Notes: a model not told the origin generated them from the sequence alone. Counted from the first letter of the stretch, positions 44,701 through 54,040 are shown. The stretch is DNA of 64,000 nt from JAFLCM01 sp964510955 (GCA_964510955.1 CAZEDW010000017.1:1-64000), one strand, 5' to 3'. Made by a program: numbers and translations.

Positions 44701-46805
44701 GTGCCGCTGTAGAGGTCTTTGATGCCGAGTTCGCGGCTGAGCGGCTTGTCGGTCGTGAGCGGTGCCAGGGCCCAGGTGAACGTGTCGAAGAGCCGCTGGG
44801 CATCGGTGCTGACCACGCCGCCACCGTTGGCGACCTTGCGGGCCGCGTCTTCAAGCGCCGCGAGGTTGATCCGCGGCAGCGACGCCTGCCCGTCGAAATA
44901 GCTCGGTTGGGCGGCGCGCTCGCCCGGCTTGAGCTTGTTCAGCACCGGCACCGGCCCGATGTTCCCAACGCCGCTCAGCGGGGTGACCAGGTGGCGGTTG
45001 TCGTTGACAAGCTGGGTCACCGTGGGCCAGCCCGCGTTGCCGGCGCTTTCGTCGGGGTTGCCGAAGCGCCGCGGCGAGGAGCTGAGCAGGCCGGGCTGCC
45101 CCGTGGTGCCCTCGCGCGAGCGAAGGGGGCCGTACCCGTTCGGGGTGGACGAGCCGGGCAGATACCCGCTCGCGTCGGTGCCGTCGGCGAGCTGCTCGAG
45201 GCGCGACGTCACGTTGGCGTTGTTGGTGCCCCAGAAAGCGAACAGGTCGATCACGTCGCGGGGCGGCAGCGCCGTGGCGAGCGGCGTCGCGGCGTGCTCG
45301 GGGTCGGAGCCGTAATAGGTGTACCACGCGGCGCGCTGCGCGATGGTGGGATAGTCCGTCGCCGTCCACGGACCCGTCGAGGTCTCGCCGCCGCTGGGAT
45401 AGGCCTGCTCGGGGTGGAGGCTTGCGCGCACGAGCGGGTCGTAGGGCGGTTCGTAGTTGGGATCGGTGGTTGCCAGCGGCTCTTCGCCGAGCTTGCGGAT
45501 GGTGGGCCCGAAGCCCTGGGCGCGGGCGAGCATGCGCCGGTACGCCGGGTCCTGGTTATCGAGCAGGCGGTTGGTGTAGATGTCGGCGGGCCAGATCTGC
45601 GTGCCGACCAGCCCCGTGCCGAACGTCCCGGAGAGCACCGACGCCGCCGCGTTGGGCGCGCCGTAGCCGATCAGCCTCAGCAGGTCGACGTCGGCGGGCG
45701 TGGCGCCCGTCCCCACGGTGGTCACCCACGAGCGGTTGCCGGGCGGGCTCTCGTTGTTGTACAGGTCCTTGTAGGGGAACGTGGTGGCGGTGTTGTAGTT
45801 GACCAGCGAGGACGCGTCGATGATCCGCGCGGCGACCACCCACGTGAGCCCGAAGGTGTTGCCCAGGGCGTCGAGCTGTTGCCAGCGTGCGTCCGGACGC
45901 AGGTCGCCGTCAACGTCGGTGAAGCGCCGGTACTGGTGCGGCGGGGCCTGCGTGAGCGGGTTGTTGGCGTCCTCGACGCGGTTCATCTGCCAGCCGGGGA
46001 CCTTGGTCGGCACGTCGCCCGGGTTTGGGGGGAAGACCCCGGCCTGGTTCGGGATGGTGTAGAACGCGGTTCCGACGCGGGCGGGGTATGAACCGCCGTC
46101 GCTGAGGTCGGCCGCGGGGTTCGCCGCGCCCGAGGCCGTGGGGTGCAGGAACATCTGGGCCAGGTCGACAAACCGGCCCGAGTCACGCACCCAGCGGTCC
46201 GGGACCGTGCCGGCACGGTTCCCCGGCTGGAAGCGGTACGCGCTCAGCAGGTTGCTGAGCTGCATCCAGTAGCTGTTGCCCGGCGTGTTGAGGTCCCACA
46301 CCGGTTCGGTGCCGCCCAGCCACGCGTCGTCACGGGGCGCGATCGCGGGCTTGCCGGTGGTGCTGTCCGAAGGCTCGTACAGCACCGCGGCGGTGTCGGT
46401 GATCTGCGGGGCGGCCGGGTTGTTGGTGCCGTTGGGGTCGACGGCCCAGGGGCCGTACACGCTGGGATGATCGGTGTATTCGCCGTCCTCGAACGCGCGG
46501 GGCCACCTCGTGGTCGGGACGTCGCGGGTGACGATCTTGTTGCCGAACAGGTCCGCCGCCAGGAGGTTCTTGATGTGCGCGACAACGGTGTTGACCTGCT
46601 GCTGGACGTTGATGTCGCGCTGCGCGCCCTCGGCGCTCTGGCGCTCGGTGCGCACGATGGCCACGTACGAGACCGCTGCGATCGACATGACGGCCAGCAC
46701 GCCCAGCGCCAGCACGATGATGGTGCCGCGGCGCGACGCGGGGCGGGCACGCAGCCGGCGCCGGCGCGCCCGAACGAGCAACTTGTCGAACAAACCGAAC
46801 ATCAT
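41709..46805 (-). CDS. Giant GspK-like minor pseudopilin
   Basis: About 1,698 residues from ATG 46805; canonical GspK is near 320. Residues ~20-45 are a class III-type prepilin start: RRG then TIIVLALGVLAVMSIAAV. Position +5 is not Glu, which is the hallmark of GspK among pseudopilins. A second GspK signature, GRVNINTAPKRVLSSL (bases near 42490-42535), matches the N-x-N-T-A helix-hairpin-helix region. Between these lie ~1,300 residues of Pro/Gly/Thr-rich, strand-rich sequence with no enzyme motif I recognise. It is the last gene of the operon. In type II secretion GspK caps the pseudopilus tip with GspI and GspJ; a much larger cap could bind cargo or the outer surface. Confidence 0.8.
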   Translation of the reverse strand: MMFGLFDKLLVRARRRRLRARPASRRGTIIVLALGVLAVMSIAAVSYVAIVRTERQSAEGAQRDINVQQQVNTVVAHIKNLLAADLFGNKIVTRDVPTTRWPRAFEDGEYTDHPSVYGPWAVDPNGTNNPAAPQITDTAAVLYEPSDSTTGKPAIAPRDDAWLGGTEPVWDLNTPGNSYWMQLSNLLSAYRFQPGNRAGTVPDRWVRDSGRFVDLAQMFLHPTASGAANPAADLSDGGSYPARVGTAFYTIPNQAGVFPPNPGDVPTKVPGWQMNRVEDANNPLTQAPPHQYRRFTDVDGDLRPDARWQQLDALGNTFGLTWVVAARIIDASSLVNYNTATTFPYKDLYNNESPPGNRSWVTTVGTGATPADVDLLRLIGYGAPNAAASVLSGTFGTGLVGTQIWPADIYTNRLLDNQDPAYRRMLARAQGFGPTIRKLGEEPLATTDPNYEPPYDPLVRASLHPEQAYPSGGETSTGPWTATDYPTIAQRAAWYTYYGSDPEHAATPLATALPPRDVIDLFAFWGTNNANVTSRLEQLADGTDASGYLPGSSTPNGYGPLRSREGTTGQPGLLSSSPRRFGNPDESAGNAGWPTVTQLVNDNRHLVTPLSGVGNIGPVPVLNKLKPGERAAQPSYFDGQASLPRINLAALEDAARKVANGGGVVSTDAQRLFDTFTWALAPLTTDKPLSRELGIKDLYSGTPSGVINGSVDKQYRYHYGGTIGQFNIAPNGKDGPAKMLNDKLFTSGGPLELKASYAVLKAACLTANLIDALDLSTAVTTTPNNPQADVHSDESPTVLRIFNTSTVQLPGAAQYPGYRLNNVRELGTRMAQGSIPTLTGVGGDPAQDASPLRPEFFGFTKNGAGNLTVVGLDRQPFLVQASYFAFYEDRSAVGGGEPAPSVDPTSPDDQLGSIMAFELRNPWPQPVLLTNYKVMVRHGTRTLSFDLSNSDTNVPLIPAGGVVVAWYALGPAQSPGTPPPEFVNYWFNAATPSNSIVGQFESMLAAAPGYTSPDVPTLIRLKDPSIAGVTGLGALVPSEDGGTVQDSDLTPVFVHWLLGASAPDHETPVLLVRKGGGITGPNFDVLVDRLSPPVQPAVATAAFPDVLTAPYTMPPFPTVSDGGTPATNVNPVGRLRLAVASTMHRPTDNVAGASGFSPYVIERRSQNKLRVLDRQDSADGTTGTHKLRQLWRTGPVTPLADPPPPIPDPEPTAQDFINSDEGIAAPATETAGTWLRPGAKSKGTMKTDGGADLVFNFQLFNPTAAVLSGANIPALPRLRFATDLLLLPTVATLYIHPNRPNDPAADYYPKVEDAADLTLSYDVTDPAKPFIKFAKGNENNPKGTWVTASEQLGSDWELFRDQQQVTLNPTGETNPYLGVLDPTRFTLSQQVSNVGNNVALPQDLTIPFALRVPMAFDALRLRTDLASGRVNINTAPKRVLSSLPFLWPLTGIANAVDDAGSSTTPVLPAPNGTQVYPLLANWLLPYRELNLDTGVAVQWNRVAATGIPGLRSQPAEAPQSGLVTTSELGLLAQWEGYDNTPTDSGKLAAPLVAPNAFGSVVSAGFVLPAADAQPLVGLPLGRFGNDAAQFAAGSRPKDGPEERLALVRAMANIAETRSDVYLAWFELRGYDPDVIQSIQVAPAGASPSLAEAQAAMDSGKFVPTVDTRWLALLDRSSVKSPLDRPKVLVLVELPSARP

Positions 46806-46876
46806 CGGACACCTCCGAACAAAGCGGGCCTCCGCACGCCCCACCGCGGCCCAGCGGGCCCCCACGCCGAAACGGG

Positions 46877-49102
46877 CTATTGCTGCTGCTGCACGGACTG
46901 ATCGATCGCGAGCACGAACTCAAACCGCTTGCCCCCGGGGATCCGGTTCAGCGAGTCGTGCAGCGTCATGCGGACGCGCACCCGCTTGGGCTTCTGCCAG
47001 GGGCTTTCCTCGTTCCACTGCAGGCGCGGGGTCGCGCCCTGAACCACGTACTGCGGGCGCCGGAACGGGAAAACGGCCATGTATTCCGAGTCGCTCCCCC
47101 CGGTCAGGCTCACGTCGTAGGCGCCGTTCTCCGCCGGCAGCGCCGAGCTGCCCAGCCCCGGGCGGACCAGGAGGCGGTGCGCGAAGTTCACCAGCGGCAC
47201 CGCGCCCAGCACGGAGTACCGGTCCTGCGCGTTGAGGATCGCGTTGGTCGTCACCGGCGCCGTCACCCCGAAGTACGAGGCGCTCGGGCGCGAGGGGAGA
47301 ACCTCCGGGTCCGGCGGCCGGTCCAGGGCGGTTGCGGACTCGGCGACGTTGAAACCCGGCGCGTTGATGGTGCGGAACTGCCGCCGCGGGAACACCGCGT
47401 CGAACCACACCAGGTCGCCCTGGTTGAACTGGGCGTACAGGTTTTCGGGCGAGACCGGACCGAGGTAGACCCTCAGCGGGCGGGGATCGTTCCACACCGT
47501 CCCGTCGTTCCAGGCGATCTCGAAGCTGCTGCACCGCGCGGCGATGACCGCGTGCGCGTCCATCGCCGCGTCGCCGGGGAACGGCTCGGGCGTGCTCGAC
47601 CCCGACGCCAGGCTCTGTCCCGCGCTGGTGCTGACCCGCTGCGGCGCCGGCGGCGCCGGGTCGCACAGCACGCGGGTGAACACACCCGCCACCGCGGTGC
47701 GCAGCGTCGTCGCGGCGCCCGCGAGAACCTGCTCGCCGCTCAGGTTCAGCCCGCTGGCGCCCCAGTACGAGGGGACCACCTCCATCAGCGGCGCATCGGC
47801 GCGCCGGTTCACGTCCGGCGGCAGCAGATAGTCCTGCGAACCCGGGCTACCGTCGCCCGAGTAATCGAACATCCCCGCGCTGAAGGCGGTGGCGTCGGTC
47901 GGGATGAACGCCGGGTCGGTCAGGTCGTACCGCGAGCTGGTGATCAGCCCTTCGAGCCAGCGCTGCACGTCGTCGCGGTCCTGGGCGCAGATGTCGGTGC
48001 GTCCCCAGCGGATCAGCCTCGGGCCCGCGAGCGTCTGCGCCGGGTACACCCAGCCGTTGCCCAGCACGAAGAAGTTCGCCAGGCTGGCGTCGCCCCAGCC
48101 GGACCGCACCTGGTTCTCGCGGTCGCGGATGAGCGGCGCGTAGGTCCGGAAGGGGGGCACGGCGCGGGCCGCGCCGTTGGCATCGACGGCCTGCGGCGTG
48201 ATGGTGCCGAACCGGGGGTTGCGCGTGTCGCTCAGCGCCCCGCCCGCCGCACGCCCGCCGACCAGCAGCAACTGGTGGCGCAGCAGTGTGAACTCCGAGG
48301 CGAACTCGTTGCGGGTCAGCGGCTCGCCGAACACCTGCCCCCAGTTGAGCGTGCGCTGCACGTTCGCGTCGGTCGCGTCGCTGCTGGGGTCGTTGGGGAT
48401 CGGGACCGAGTGCGTGTCGGGGAAGAGCCGGCGGATGGGGCGGTTGTTCAGGTCGGTCGGCTTGGTGGGGTCCCACGCGGTGCCCGCGGGCGTCCGCGCC
48501 GGCCCGGGCTTGAGGCCGTGACCCCAGTACACCCTGGCGTAGTCGGCGTTCACCGGCTGACTCTCGGCGCCGTTGACCTGGAACGAGCTGAACTTGCTGC
48601 GCTCTTCGGACCGCGCCAGGAACACCATCTCGTCCAGGCGCACCGTCACGCCGTGCCCGATCTTCTTGCCCAGTGCGTCACGCTGGTACGGCGTGATGCC
48701 GGCGCGCTGGTCCGCTTCCTTGTCGGCCTGCGTCAGGTAGATGGCCCGCTCGTCGGTCGAGTTCGGGTATGACGGCGGGACGGCCCCGTCGTTGTTGGCG
48801 TCGCCCGCCACCCGGCTGCGGATGGCGAACAGGCTCTCATCAGAGCGGAGGCGGCTGATGGCGGCGAAGTCGTCGCGGAACTGCCGCTCGATCGCCCGCG
48901 CCGCCTGGTCGACCTCCGACACCGCCGCCCCTGCGCGCACCAGCCGCCCGATCTGCGAGAAAATCTGCCCCAGCGCCACGCTGAGCACGATCACCACGCT
49001 TACCGCCACCAGCAGCTCGGCCAGCGTGAACGCGCGGAGAGCGCGCGAAGCCGCACGCGGCGGGGCGGGGAGGCGGCGGGGGTTGTGCGGACCGTGTGGC
49101 AT
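46877..49102 (-). CDS. GspJ/PilW-like oversized pseudopilin
   Basis: A 741-residue protein with a prepilin N-terminus at residues ~22-50 (RAFTLAELLVAVSVVIVLSV); Ala precedes the cleavage site, Glu is at +5. The following QIGRLVRAGAAVSEVDQAAR helix and AIERQFRDDFAAI match GspJ/PilW-type minor pseudopilins. The remaining ~640 residues are a large strand-rich domain of unknown fold, against about 200 residues in the whole canonical GspJ. It stands between the GspI-like and GspK-like genes, the canonical position of GspJ. Confidence 0.8.
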   Translation of the reverse strand: MPHGPHNPRRLPAPPRAASRALRAFTLAELLVAVSVVIVLSVALGQIFSQIGRLVRAGAAVSEVDQAARAIERQFRDDFAAISRLRSDESLFAIRSRVAGDANNDGAVPPSYPNSTDERAIYLTQADKEADQRAGITPYQRDALGKKIGHGVTVRLDEMVFLARSEERSKFSSFQVNGAESQPVNADYARVYWGHGLKPGPARTPAGTAWDPTKPTDLNNRPIRRLFPDTHSVPIPNDPSSDATDANVQRTLNWGQVFGEPLTRNEFASEFTLLRHQLLLVGGRAAGGALSDTRNPRFGTITPQAVDANGAARAVPPFRTYAPLIRDRENQVRSGWGDASLANFFVLGNGWVYPAQTLAGPRLIRWGRTDICAQDRDDVQRWLEGLITSSRYDLTDPAFIPTDATAFSAGMFDYSGDGSPGSQDYLLPPDVNRRADAPLMEVVPSYWGASGLNLSGEQVLAGAATTLRTAVAGVFTRVLCDPAPPAPQRVSTSAGQSLASGSSTPEPFPGDAAMDAHAVIAARCSSFEIAWNDGTVWNDPRPLRVYLGPVSPENLYAQFNQGDLVWFDAVFPRRQFRTINAPGFNVAESATALDRPPDPEVLPSRPSASYFGVTAPVTTNAILNAQDRYSVLGAVPLVNFAHRLLVRPGLGSSALPAENGAYDVSLTGGSDSEYMAVFPFRRPQYVVQGATPRLQWNEESPWQKPKRVRVRMTLHDSLNRIPGGKRFEFVLAIDQSVQQQQ

Positions 49103-49120
49103 TGCTGGTTGAACCGGGGC

Positions 49121-50866
49121 CTACCTCGAATAGCTCGAAACACGGCAGTTGATCGAACGCAGCTTCCAGGTGTCAGACTTGCGCGACGCGCCGCCGACCT
49201 GCTGCAGCGACGTGTCTTCCAGCGAATCATCGCGCGGGTGGACCAGGTCGTTGACCCCGTAGACCGCCAGCGACCTGCCCGCCCGCCCGGTGGTGGTGTC
49301 GATGCGGGCCACCCGGGGGGTGAACTGCGTCGCCGTCTCGCCGACCACGCGGACCCCCGACCGCGGCGCGCGGCTCAGCTCGCACCAGAAACCGGTCGCG
49401 TTGTCGAGCGTGATGACGCGGACGATTTGCACCGCGCTGTCGGCCCCGGGCACCGGCGGCGTCGCCGAGGCGTCGCCCGCGAACAGCAGGTCCTCGCCCG
49501 ACCGCGCCAGCCATGACTCAGAGGCCGACACCGAGCCCGACTTGTCGGCAAAGACCCAGTACGTCTCGGTATCGTTGTTGTACACCAGCTCCACCGTCGC
49601 GCGGCGCACCGGGCGGACCGACTCCAGCGACGGGTCGTACTGCTTGCCGAAGGTGTTCTGGCGGTCCTCATTGGGGATGAACCGCGGGCCGAAACGGTCG
49701 GGCGTGAGCGAGTAGGTGAACACCGCCACCTGCACATTCGTGTCCGAGGGCCCCCGCACCAGCACCGTGCCGGCGACCGTGTCGGTCACGCCGTCGGGCG
49801 TCGTCTCGCTCTGAACCCGGTCGCGGAGCGAGAGCACCTCGAGCGTGCGGTACGCCGCGTTCCGCACCACGATCTTCTGGATGTACCGCTCGGTCTTCTC
49901 CGGGGCGCCCGCGAAGCTGGGCGCCGCCGCCTCGCGCACCGGGAAGATGTTCATGTCCACGATGCCCGCGGGCTCGGTCAGCACAGGCCCCCCGCCGCCG
50001 GTCAGCTCCGGATCGATCGGGCACTTGCGGGTGTCGATGCGGATGAAATCAGACCACCACCAGTCGGTCGGCGCCCATCCCTGCGACAGGTAGTTCGCGG
50101 GCGGCTGCTTGGGCCGGAACATCACGAAACGCTGATTGCACGGGCCGCCCAGGTTGACCGGGCTTGGAGCGCCATTGGTCGCCGACGCCGTCCCGGACTC
50201 GTTGGTCGCATCAAACTCATAGACAAACGTCTTGGGCCCGGCCAGATAATCCATGTCCAGCGGGTCGAGCGACGCCACCGTGACCTCGATGCTCATCGGT
50301 GATTCCGGCACGATCGAGCGCTGCATGAAGAACCGGTTGATCGACGGCAGTTGGGTCGCCGCCTGGTCCGGGGCAAACCCGCCCTTGCCCTTGTACGGCG
50401 CCAGCAGCGTGTCGTGCTGCGGGTCGGCGGCCAGGGCCGACAGGTCGAGCATCGAGAAATCCGCCATCGGCAACTGGAAGTACATCGCCGCGCACGCGTT
50501 GCCGTTGCTGTTGCGCGGCTCCTGGTTCAGCGTCAGGGCGTTGCCGTACTGCGACAGGTCCAGCCGGCGCCACTCGACGTTCAGCCGGTCCTCAAAGCGC
50601 ACCTGGGTCGGGTCGTTGGCGTACACGCCGATGCACGCGGCCAGGTCGGACTTGTCGCGGAGCTTGTCGAACTTGCCGGCCACCTGGGCCTCGATGTTCC
50701 GCGCCGCCGTGGTCGCCTTGGTCACCTCCGACGCCAGCTGCTGCTGGCGCGCCGATCCGGCGAACAGCGCCGACAGCCCGATCATCCCCAGCGCGATGAT
50801 CACCACCGCGATCAGCACCTCGATCAGCGTGAAACCATGGCGGCGATCAACTCCTGCGCGCGTCAT
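49121..50866 (-). CDS. GspI/PilV-like oversized pseudopilin
   Basis: A 581-residue protein from ATG 50866, which overlaps the stop of the upstream gene (ATGA). The N-terminus is DRRHGFTLIEVLIAVVIIA, a good prepilin site with Gly at -1 and Glu at +5, then LGMIGLSALFAGSARQQQLA, characteristic of GspI/PilV. The C-terminal ~530 residues form a large unknown domain; canonical GspI is only ~120 residues. Its gene order (after H, before J) supports the assignment. Confidence 0.8.
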   Translation of the reverse strand: MTRAGVDRRHGFTLIEVLIAVVIIALGMIGLSALFAGSARQQQLASEVTKATTAARNIEAQVAGKFDKLRDKSDLAACIGVYANDPTQVRFEDRLNVEWRRLDLSQYGNALTLNQEPRNSNGNACAAMYFQLPMADFSMLDLSALAADPQHDTLLAPYKGKGGFAPDQAATQLPSINRFFMQRSIVPESPMSIEVTVASLDPLDMDYLAGPKTFVYEFDATNESGTASATNGAPSPVNLGGPCNQRFVMFRPKQPPANYLSQGWAPTDWWWSDFIRIDTRKCPIDPELTGGGGPVLTEPAGIVDMNIFPVREAAAPSFAGAPEKTERYIQKIVVRNAAYRTLEVLSLRDRVQSETTPDGVTDTVAGTVLVRGPSDTNVQVAVFTYSLTPDRFGPRFIPNEDRQNTFGKQYDPSLESVRPVRRATVELVYNNDTETYWVFADKSGSVSASESWLARSGEDLLFAGDASATPPVPGADSAVQIVRVITLDNATGFWCELSRAPRSGVRVVGETATQFTPRVARIDTTTGRAGRSLAVYGVNDLVHPRDDSLEDTSLQQVGGASRKSDTWKLRSINCRVSSYSR

Positions 50867-52089
50867 GACCCGGGCCTCCTGGCGACAGCGCCGCTGAATC
50901 GGTCGAACGTCAGCACCTCGGCGTTGCGGTCGATCCACTGGCTCACCTTGCGCACGCTCGCGTCGGAGTAGTAGACCGAGTCCGCGAAGCCGGTGCGGTG
51001 CGGCGCCTGCACCTTGTTGCGGTAGGTCGGACGCACCATGTACGCGCGATCGATGCCCGTCTCACGCGACAGGCGCCCCAGGTCCACCACCGCCAGCGCC
51101 GACGCCGCCTTCAGCACCACCTCGGGGTTCGGGTCGCACCGCACGATCGTCTGCCCCGACCACGGCCCCTCGGGGTCGAACACGGCGCCGTTGTCGAGCT
51201 CGCCCTTCAGCCTCGCGTCGGCGACGGGGATCGACTTGTCCAAGGGCGCGCCGGGGAACTCCAGGAACGCGTTGCTCAGCGACCGCCCCCCGTCACTGGT
51301 CGACGAGACCATCGACCCGCCGGGATCGAAGAACACCGCGAACGAGTTGGCGTGGCGCACCGCGGCCCTGGCCGCGGGGTCCATGGCCATCCCGCCCACG
51401 CTCGGCCAGACCTGGTAGTTGGTGGAGACCAGCTCCTGCGGGTTGACAAAAAACGCCGGGTCGTTGCGCGGGAAGATCCAGGGGTACATCTCACCGCCCG
51501 TGGCCGTCGGGGCGACCCCCTCGTCGAGAATCTCACCGCTGTACCAGTGCGCCGTGGGCGTGCCCGCCTTGCCCGGATCGATCTGATACGCGGTCCTGGG
51601 CAGCGGCTGACCCTGCGCGTCCTTGGTGCGCGTGAGCGCGAACGACAGCCCGTACACGCCGACGCCGCCCGGCAGCTCGATGGGCGCCTGCCCCTCGGCG
51701 GGGCGGAACGCCTGCGCGTAGGCGCCGGCGGTCTGGTACTGGGGGATGTCCGTCAGGAAGCCCGTCCCGCCCTCGCTGCTGACCTCCAGCACCTGCAGCG
51801 TGAACCGGTCGGCGGCGATGTCATACAGGAACGCCACGCCCGTGTACCGCCCCGTGCGGATCGCCAGCGCCCGCGCCTGCCCCAGCGCGCTCGACACGGT
51901 GTTCACCGCGTTGGCGTAGTTGCTCGACTCCAGCAGCCTCACGAACCCCGGCACCAGCAGCACGCTCGCCAGCACGATGATCGACACCGCGACCATCAGT
52001 TCCAGCAGCGTGAACGCGCGGCGCGGACGCCCCGCGCCCGGGCGCTCGCCCGCGGTGGTCCGCCGGGTTGTCGCTGGCAGGGTATTCAT
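50863..52089 (-). CDS. GspH/FimT-like oversized pseudopilin
   Basis: A 408-residue protein from ATG 52089, overlapping the upstream stop (ATGA); the earlier frame is a shadow. After ~25 polar residues comes RRAFTLLELMVAVSIIVLAS, with Ala at -1 and Glu at +5. LGQARALAIRTGRYTGVAFL is the GspH/FimT-type segment following the helix. The C-terminal region is about twice the normal length. It overlaps the GspI-like gene by 4 bases. Confidence 0.8.
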   Translation of the reverse strand: MNTLPATTRRTTAGERPGAGRPRRAFTLLELMVAVSIIVLASVLLVPGFVRLLESSNYANAVNTVSSALGQARALAIRTGRYTGVAFLYDIAADRFTLQVLEVSSEGGTGFLTDIPQYQTAGAYAQAFRPAEGQAPIELPGGVGVYGLSFALTRTKDAQGQPLPRTAYQIDPGKAGTPTAHWYSGEILDEGVAPTATGGEMYPWIFPRNDPAFFVNPQELVSTNYQVWPSVGGMAMDPAARAAVRHANSFAVFFDPGGSMVSSTSDGGRSLSNAFLEFPGAPLDKSIPVADARLKGELDNGAVFDPEGPWSGQTIVRCDPNPEVVLKAASALAVVDLGRLSRETGIDRAYMVRPTYRNKVQAPHRTGFADSVYYSDASVRKVSQWIDRNAEVLTFDRFSGAVARRPGS

Positions 52090-52907
52090 CGGAGGTTCTG
52101 GAACACAGAGGTGTCCCGGTCGATCGGACCGACCGGGTACGAATAGATGTTGTCGCTCAGCGTTTTCTCGATGCGGGCGCGATAGTCGGGGTCCGGCTCG
52201 CCGGGGTACTGGTCCGCGTCCTCGGCGCGCAGGCCCAGTTTCTTGTCCGGTCCGCCGCTCATGAAGTAGGGCCGCCCGTTCACGCACGACCCGTACAGCG
52301 CCTGGGCCACGTCGTTGTCGGGGTGGACGTAGATGATGTAGGTCTGGCGCAGCGCCGGCAGCCCGTAGAAACCGCCGCTGGGCGTGCCGGCGTACTCCCA
52401 CGCCGTATCCGCCCACGCGTCCACCAGCGTCACCGCGTCCTTCTTGTCCTGCCCCCCGACGGTCCGCGGCGTCGGGCGGACGAAGGTCGTCGGGATGCCG
52501 CGCAGGATCGCGTCCACATCTCCCGACCCCTTGCCCTGCTCGAAATACGCCGCGGCGCTCGGGCGCCGGTGGTGCAGCGTGGGGCCGTTGTTGATCGAAG
52601 TGAACACCGGGCCACTGACGTAGTTCTTGTTCAGCCCGTCGCCCAGCGCCGCCCAGTCCGGACCGGGCACCCCCTGGTACGCCTGGGCTTTGTATTTCGG
52701 GAACGCCCCGGTGTCTTCCTTGTACTCGTCAAGCGACTTGTCCAGGGTCAGCAGCACGCCCTTGGTCGCCGTGGACTTCTGCACGTCGAACACCTTCGAT
52801 CCCACCACGCTCACCATGGCCACCAGGACCAGGATGATCGCGATGACCACCAGCAGCTCCAGCAGCGTGAAGGCACGGGACCGGGATGGCGCGAAAGCGT
52901 TGCTCAT
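52086..52907 (-). CDS. GspG-like pseudopilin 2
   Basis: A 273-residue protein. SRAFTLLELLVVIAIILVLV is a prepilin signal with Ala at -1. The GspG-like signature LDKSLDEYKEDTGAFPKY (about 50-67) follows the helix, and the C-terminus (SGGPDKKLGLRAEDADQYPG) recalls the calcium-binding end of major pseudopilins. It is larger than typical GspG (~140). ATG 52907 overlaps the stop of the first GspG-like gene, and its stop overlaps the GspH-like start. It may be the main pseudopilus subunit. Confidence 0.82.
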   Translation of the reverse strand: MSNAFAPSRSRAFTLLELLVVIAIILVLVAMVSVVGSKVFDVQKSTATKGVLLTLDKSLDEYKEDTGAFPKYKAQAYQGVPGPDWAALGDGLNKNYVSGPVFTSINNGPTLHHRRPSAAAYFEQGKGSGDVDAILRGIPTTFVRPTPRTVGGQDKKDAVTLVDAWADTAWEYAGTPSGGFYGLPALRQTYIIYVHPDNDVAQALYGSCVNGRPYFMSGGPDKKLGLRAEDADQYPGEPDPDYRARIEKTLSDNIYSYPVGPIDRDTSVFQNLR

Positions 52908-54040
52908 TGGGCGGTCTGCCTCACGCAGTTCTTGACGAAGTCAAGCAGTTCCTTCCCGCGGTTGATCCCGTCGGACGTGTTGTTCAGCGCGGCGGGATCG
53001 AACTTGGGGTCAGACGAACCGAAGAACACCATGAACCGTTCGAGCGACTGCTCGATCGAGTCCCAGCGGTCGGCCTGGTCGACGCCGCCCGGCGGGCCGG
53101 GCTCGACGTTCGGCGCCAACAGCACGTACGGGGCCGACATCACCGACGCGTCCTGCGGTCGCGGCTTCAGAGCCGCGTTCGAGCCGACCTTCAGGTCGGC
53201 GGCGATGGCGTCAGCATCACGCAGTTCGGCGGGCACCCGCGCCACCGATGGCTCGCCCGTGGTCGGGTCCGCCACCGGGTAACCCCGGTAGTAGCGGATG
53301 GGCGCGCCGGCGGTGTCGATGAACTGGTACATGAACACGCCCGACGCCGGATCACCGGCGCGCCGGACCCGCAGCGGGCGGTCGCTGAAACGGAGCACCT
53401 CGACAAGCTGCATCGACTTGGACAGCGCCGACGGATCGATGTACGGGCCGTACACCCGCCCGGTGACCTCCGGCATGTGCACCAGCGCCCCGGCGCTGCC
53501 GCCGACGGCCGGCTGATCCCAGTTCTTGAACCGCCCCGGGTACCGGATGCCCGGGCCGGGAACCCCGTCGTGCTGCGCCAGCGCCGAGTAGCTGGGGTGT
53601 GAATCCCTGACCGCGACGGTGTTCACCACCGTCTCGCCGGGCTGCTGAGCGACGCCGTTGAGGTTGCCCGTGCCAATCAGGTACGCCGGCAGCGAGAACT
53701 GGCTGCTGTAGCGCTGCTTGATGTACATCTCGCGGACTTCGGCGCCGGTGTGATCGGTCCGGTGGTCGCGGGTCTCGGGGGTCTGAACGCCGTTCTGGTA
53801 GTCGCTGATGATCGGCGGCTCGTACCCGATGTCGGTCTTGAACTGCGTGACGGCCTGCGAGATCGAGCCCAGCAGCGAGACGTTCTGCGAACGCCTGGCC
53901 ATGCCCACCACGCCCCGCACCGCCACCGCCAGGAGCCCCATCAGCACCAGGATGATGACGATCACCACCAGCATCTCCACCAGCGTGAAGCCGGCGTCGC
54001 CGTGATGAGACCGGGAGTTGGATCGAACGCTCCGCGTCAC
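52904..54040 (-). CDS. GspG-like pseudopilin 1, enlarged
   Basis: A 378-residue protein from GTG 54040, which overlaps the gspF stop (GTGA). DAGFTLVEMLVVIVIILVLM is a classic prepilin signal with Gly at -1 and Glu at +5; SISQAVTQFKTDIGYEPPI matches the GspG post-helix region. The C-terminal ~250 residues include a proline-rich domain ending in EQSLERFMVFFGSSD and LDFVKNCVRQTAQ. Two GspG-like genes in tandem suggest a major and an accessory shaft subunit. Confidence 0.82.
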   Translation of the reverse strand: MTRSVRSNSRSHHGDAGFTLVEMLVVIVIILVLMGLLAVAVRGVVGMARRSQNVSLLGSISQAVTQFKTDIGYEPPIISDYQNGVQTPETRDHRTDHTGAEVREMYIKQRYSSQFSLPAYLIGTGNLNGVAQQPGETVVNTVAVRDSHPSYSALAQHDGVPGPGIRYPGRFKNWDQPAVGGSAGALVHMPEVTGRVYGPYIDPSALSKSMQLVEVLRFSDRPLRVRRAGDPASGVFMYQFIDTAGAPIRYYRGYPVADPTTGEPSVARVPAELRDADAIAADLKVGSNAALKPRPQDASVMSAPYVLLAPNVEPGPPGGVDQADRWDSIEQSLERFMVFFGSSDPKFDPAALNNTSDGINRGKELLDFVKNCVRQTAQ

